Origin: a virus
Virus record (IMG/VR): IMGVR_UViG_3300025695_000022
Span: 1-47,690 of that record
Reading direction: 5' to 3' (one strand)
Length of the DNA: 47,690 nucleotides
Shown piece after piece: positions 46,194 to 47,690 of the stretch. The translations under genes were made by a program, and so were the position numbers. The notes beneath the pieces are model-generated. The model saw only the letters and a list, made by a program, of their open reading frames with translations. It was not told the origin of the DNA and did not search any database. Within the stretch, counting starts at the first letter, position 1. Each line of letters begins with the position of its first letter.

Positions 46194-47690
46194 TGGCACA
46201 ACCAAAAACGCCAATAACAGAATTAGATTTTGATGGTATTAAAAACCAATTAAAACAATATCTACAGACGCAAACGAAATTCAAAGATTATAATTTTGAA
46301 GGTTCAAATATGAGCGTCCTTTTGGATGTTCTTGCGTATAATACATATCATAATAATTTTTATACGAATATGGCAATCAACGAAATGTTTCTCGATTCAG
46401 CGCAATTAAGAAACTCTGTCGTATCTCATTCTAAAGAATTAAATTATTTACCAAGATCTAGAAAATCTGCGAAGGCTGTCATTAAATTAAGAATTACAAA
46501 TAATGATCCTTTATTTACAGATCAAACAATTACGATTCCAACTTATACTGAGTTTAGTTCAAGTCATAATGGTGAAGTATTTAACTTTGTAACAAACGAA
46601 ACGTATGTTGCCAGAAAGATCGGTAATAACATATATGAGACGGATAATATAGAGATATATGAAGGCGAGATCTTATCTAGCTTTGAACGTGAAGGTTATA
46701 TAGTAGACGAAGATGGTACCGTTAGAGTTGCATTGAGTAACCCAGAGGTGGACACTGATTCTATTGTCGTATTCGTCGACGCAGAACAAACTGAAGATGG
46801 AAATACATTCTCATTAGCAACAAGTATCTTTGGTGTAGAACCAGATTCTAAAGTTTTCTATATAGAACCATATTTTGATAATAAGTATGCAATTTATTTT
46901 GGTCGTGGTATCTATGGTGAACAACCAACTGAAACTCAAGACATACGAGTTAGATATCGTATATGTTCTGGTGAAGAACCTAACGGCGCAAATTCATTCA
47001 CTACAACGTTTTTAGAAAACGCAACTATCTCTGTAGATACTATTACAGAAGCAACCGGTGGATCTGAAAGAGAAAGTATTGAAAGCATTCGTTTTAATGC
47101 ACCAAAATCAATTCAGATTCAAGAACGTGCAATTACTACAAACGATTATGAAATATTATTAAAACAGAGATTTCCAGAAATTAGCGCGGTATCTGCGTAT
47201 AGTGGTGATGAATTAGAACCACCTCAATATGGTAAGGTTGCGATCGCAGTTTATCTTAGAGATGATACACAATTAATTTCTTCTACATTAGCTAATTCAT
47301 ATATTGATTACCTATCAGATAAAACTCCGTTAGGAATAGAACCAACGTTTATTGAAACGCAATTCTTATATGCTGAAATGCAAATTAATGTTTATGTTAC
47401 GAGTAAGTTATCTGACAAATCTAAAGATGAAATAGAAACTCTAGTAAGAGGAGCGGTTTCAGATTATTCAGATAATAATTTAGAACAGTTTAATAAAACA
47501 TTAAGATTATCTAAATTGTCTAGAGATATCGATGCAACTGAAACTGCAATTCAGAGTAACAGTATTGTAGCATTGCCTATTATAGAATATTCTCCTGCAT
47601 TAAATATTTCTACAAACCCTACTTTTAAATTTGAAACTGCTCTTATTAAACCTTATCCGTTTAAAGAAGCACAAGGTTTTGAAAATTACA
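46193..47690 (+). CDS. 6: Baseplate wedge protein (gp6-like), truncated by window end
   Basis: ATG at 46193 (AAAGGATACGATA upstream) opens a frame that runs off the window after 499 codons (T4 gp6 is 660). It starts MAQPKTPITELDFDGIKNQL, then SNMSVLLDVLAYNTYHNNFYTNMAINEMFLDSA in essence, a segment strongly conserved among gp6 proteins, and later the J-like core ATGGSERESIESIRFNAP and TTNDYEILLKQRFPEI. gp6 connects wedges into the baseplate ring. No frameshift is apparent to the end. Confidence 0.93.
   Translation, partial: MAQPKTPITELDFDGIKNQLKQYLQTQTKFKDYNFEGSNMSVLLDVLAYNTYHNNFYTNMAINEMFLDSAQLRNSVVSHSKELNYLPRSRKSAKAVIKLRITNNDPLFTDQTITIPTYTEFSSSHNGEVFNFVTNETYVARKIGNNIYETDNIEIYEGEILSSFEREGYIVDEDGTVRVALSNPEVDTDSIVVFVDAEQTEDGNTFSLATSIFGVEPDSKVFYIEPYFDNKYAIYFGRGIYGEQPTETQDIRVRYRICSGEEPNGANSFTTTFLENATISVDTITEATGGSERESIESIRFNAPKSIQIQERAITTNDYEILLKQRFPEISAVSAYSGDELEPPQYGKVAIAVYLRDDTQLISSTLANSYIDYLSDKTPLGIEPTFIETQFLYAEMQINVYVTSKLSDKSKDEIETLVRGAVSDYSDNNLEQFNKTLRLSKLSRDIDATETAIQSNSIVALPIIEYSPALNISTNPTFKFETALIKPYPFKEAQGFENY

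Noticed and set aside
1-47690. tRNA genes, rRNA, insertion sequences, attachment sites
   Set aside because: Gaps are short (the longest gene-free stretch is about 150 bases) and none shows a cloverleaf, transposase or terminal repeats.

Overview
The window is a 47.7 kb piece of an AT-rich, T4-like (Pantevenvirales-type) myovirus genome. The T4 core is recognisable and largely in order: topoisomerase subunits (gp39 3' end, gp52); uvsY, uvsW, 55, 47, 46 and 43; then nucleotide metabolism, 45, 44, 62, regA; then tail and baseplate genes (29, 26, 54, 4, 48, 53, 27-like, 5-like, 25, 6). An hsp20 gene, marine-type fibre proteins and a RegA-linked core point to a marine member related to cyanophage, pelagiphage and vibriophage T4-likes. 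The host cannot be named. TTGACA-N17-TATAAT promoters and good Shine-Dalgarno sites fit a proteobacterial host.

Layout. (1) 1-1732 (+): topoisomerase genes. (2) 1729-9982 (-): a virion/fibre block (three large fibre-like proteins, an acidic repeat protein, an FkbM-type methyltransferase, a lipoprotein). (3) 10005-19005 (+): a gp19-like tube protein, then recombination, late sigma factor and replication genes. (4) 19065-24135 (+): small early genes, two MazG-like proteins, a dNMP kinase, dCMP hydroxymethylase, a GIY-YIG homing endonuclease and dCMP deaminase. (5) 24206-30486 (+): a probable DNA-hypermodification operon. It encodes a nucleotidyltransferase-kinase fusion, a HAD phosphatase, a T4-BGT-like glycosyltransferase, a divergent C5-cytosine methyltransferase homologue, DexA and a GT-A-type glycosyltransferase. 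(6) 30550-34847 (+): sliding clamp, clamp loader, RegA, dUTPase, Hsp20. (7) 34929-35202 (+): two tiny genes between two terminators. (8) 35238-39695 (-): tape measure, its chaperone genes, gp54-like and gp4. (9) 39767-47690 (+): baseplate hub and wedge genes, cut in gp6.

How it works together. Early and replication genes carry host-type sigma70 promoters, nearly all with exactly 17-bp spacers and several perfect to consensus. Several other genes carry the T4 late element TATAAATA, matching the encoded late sigma factor gp55. The gp42-type dCMP hydroxymethylase implies hydroxymethylcytosine DNA. The operon beginning with the promoter at 24144 probably builds an activated sugar or alcohol donor and attaches it to that base.

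The best leads for new biology are: this cassette, especially the MTase homologue that keeps its catalytic Cys but has a degraded SAM motif; a U-UUU-UUU slippery site that would fuse gp26 to a downstream 57-residue frame, as in lambda G/GT; a consensus promoter antisense to uvsW; a relic of the uvsY 3' end beyond the next gene; and an M15-type peptidase domain in a baseplate protein next to a gp5 that lacks a lysozyme domain.
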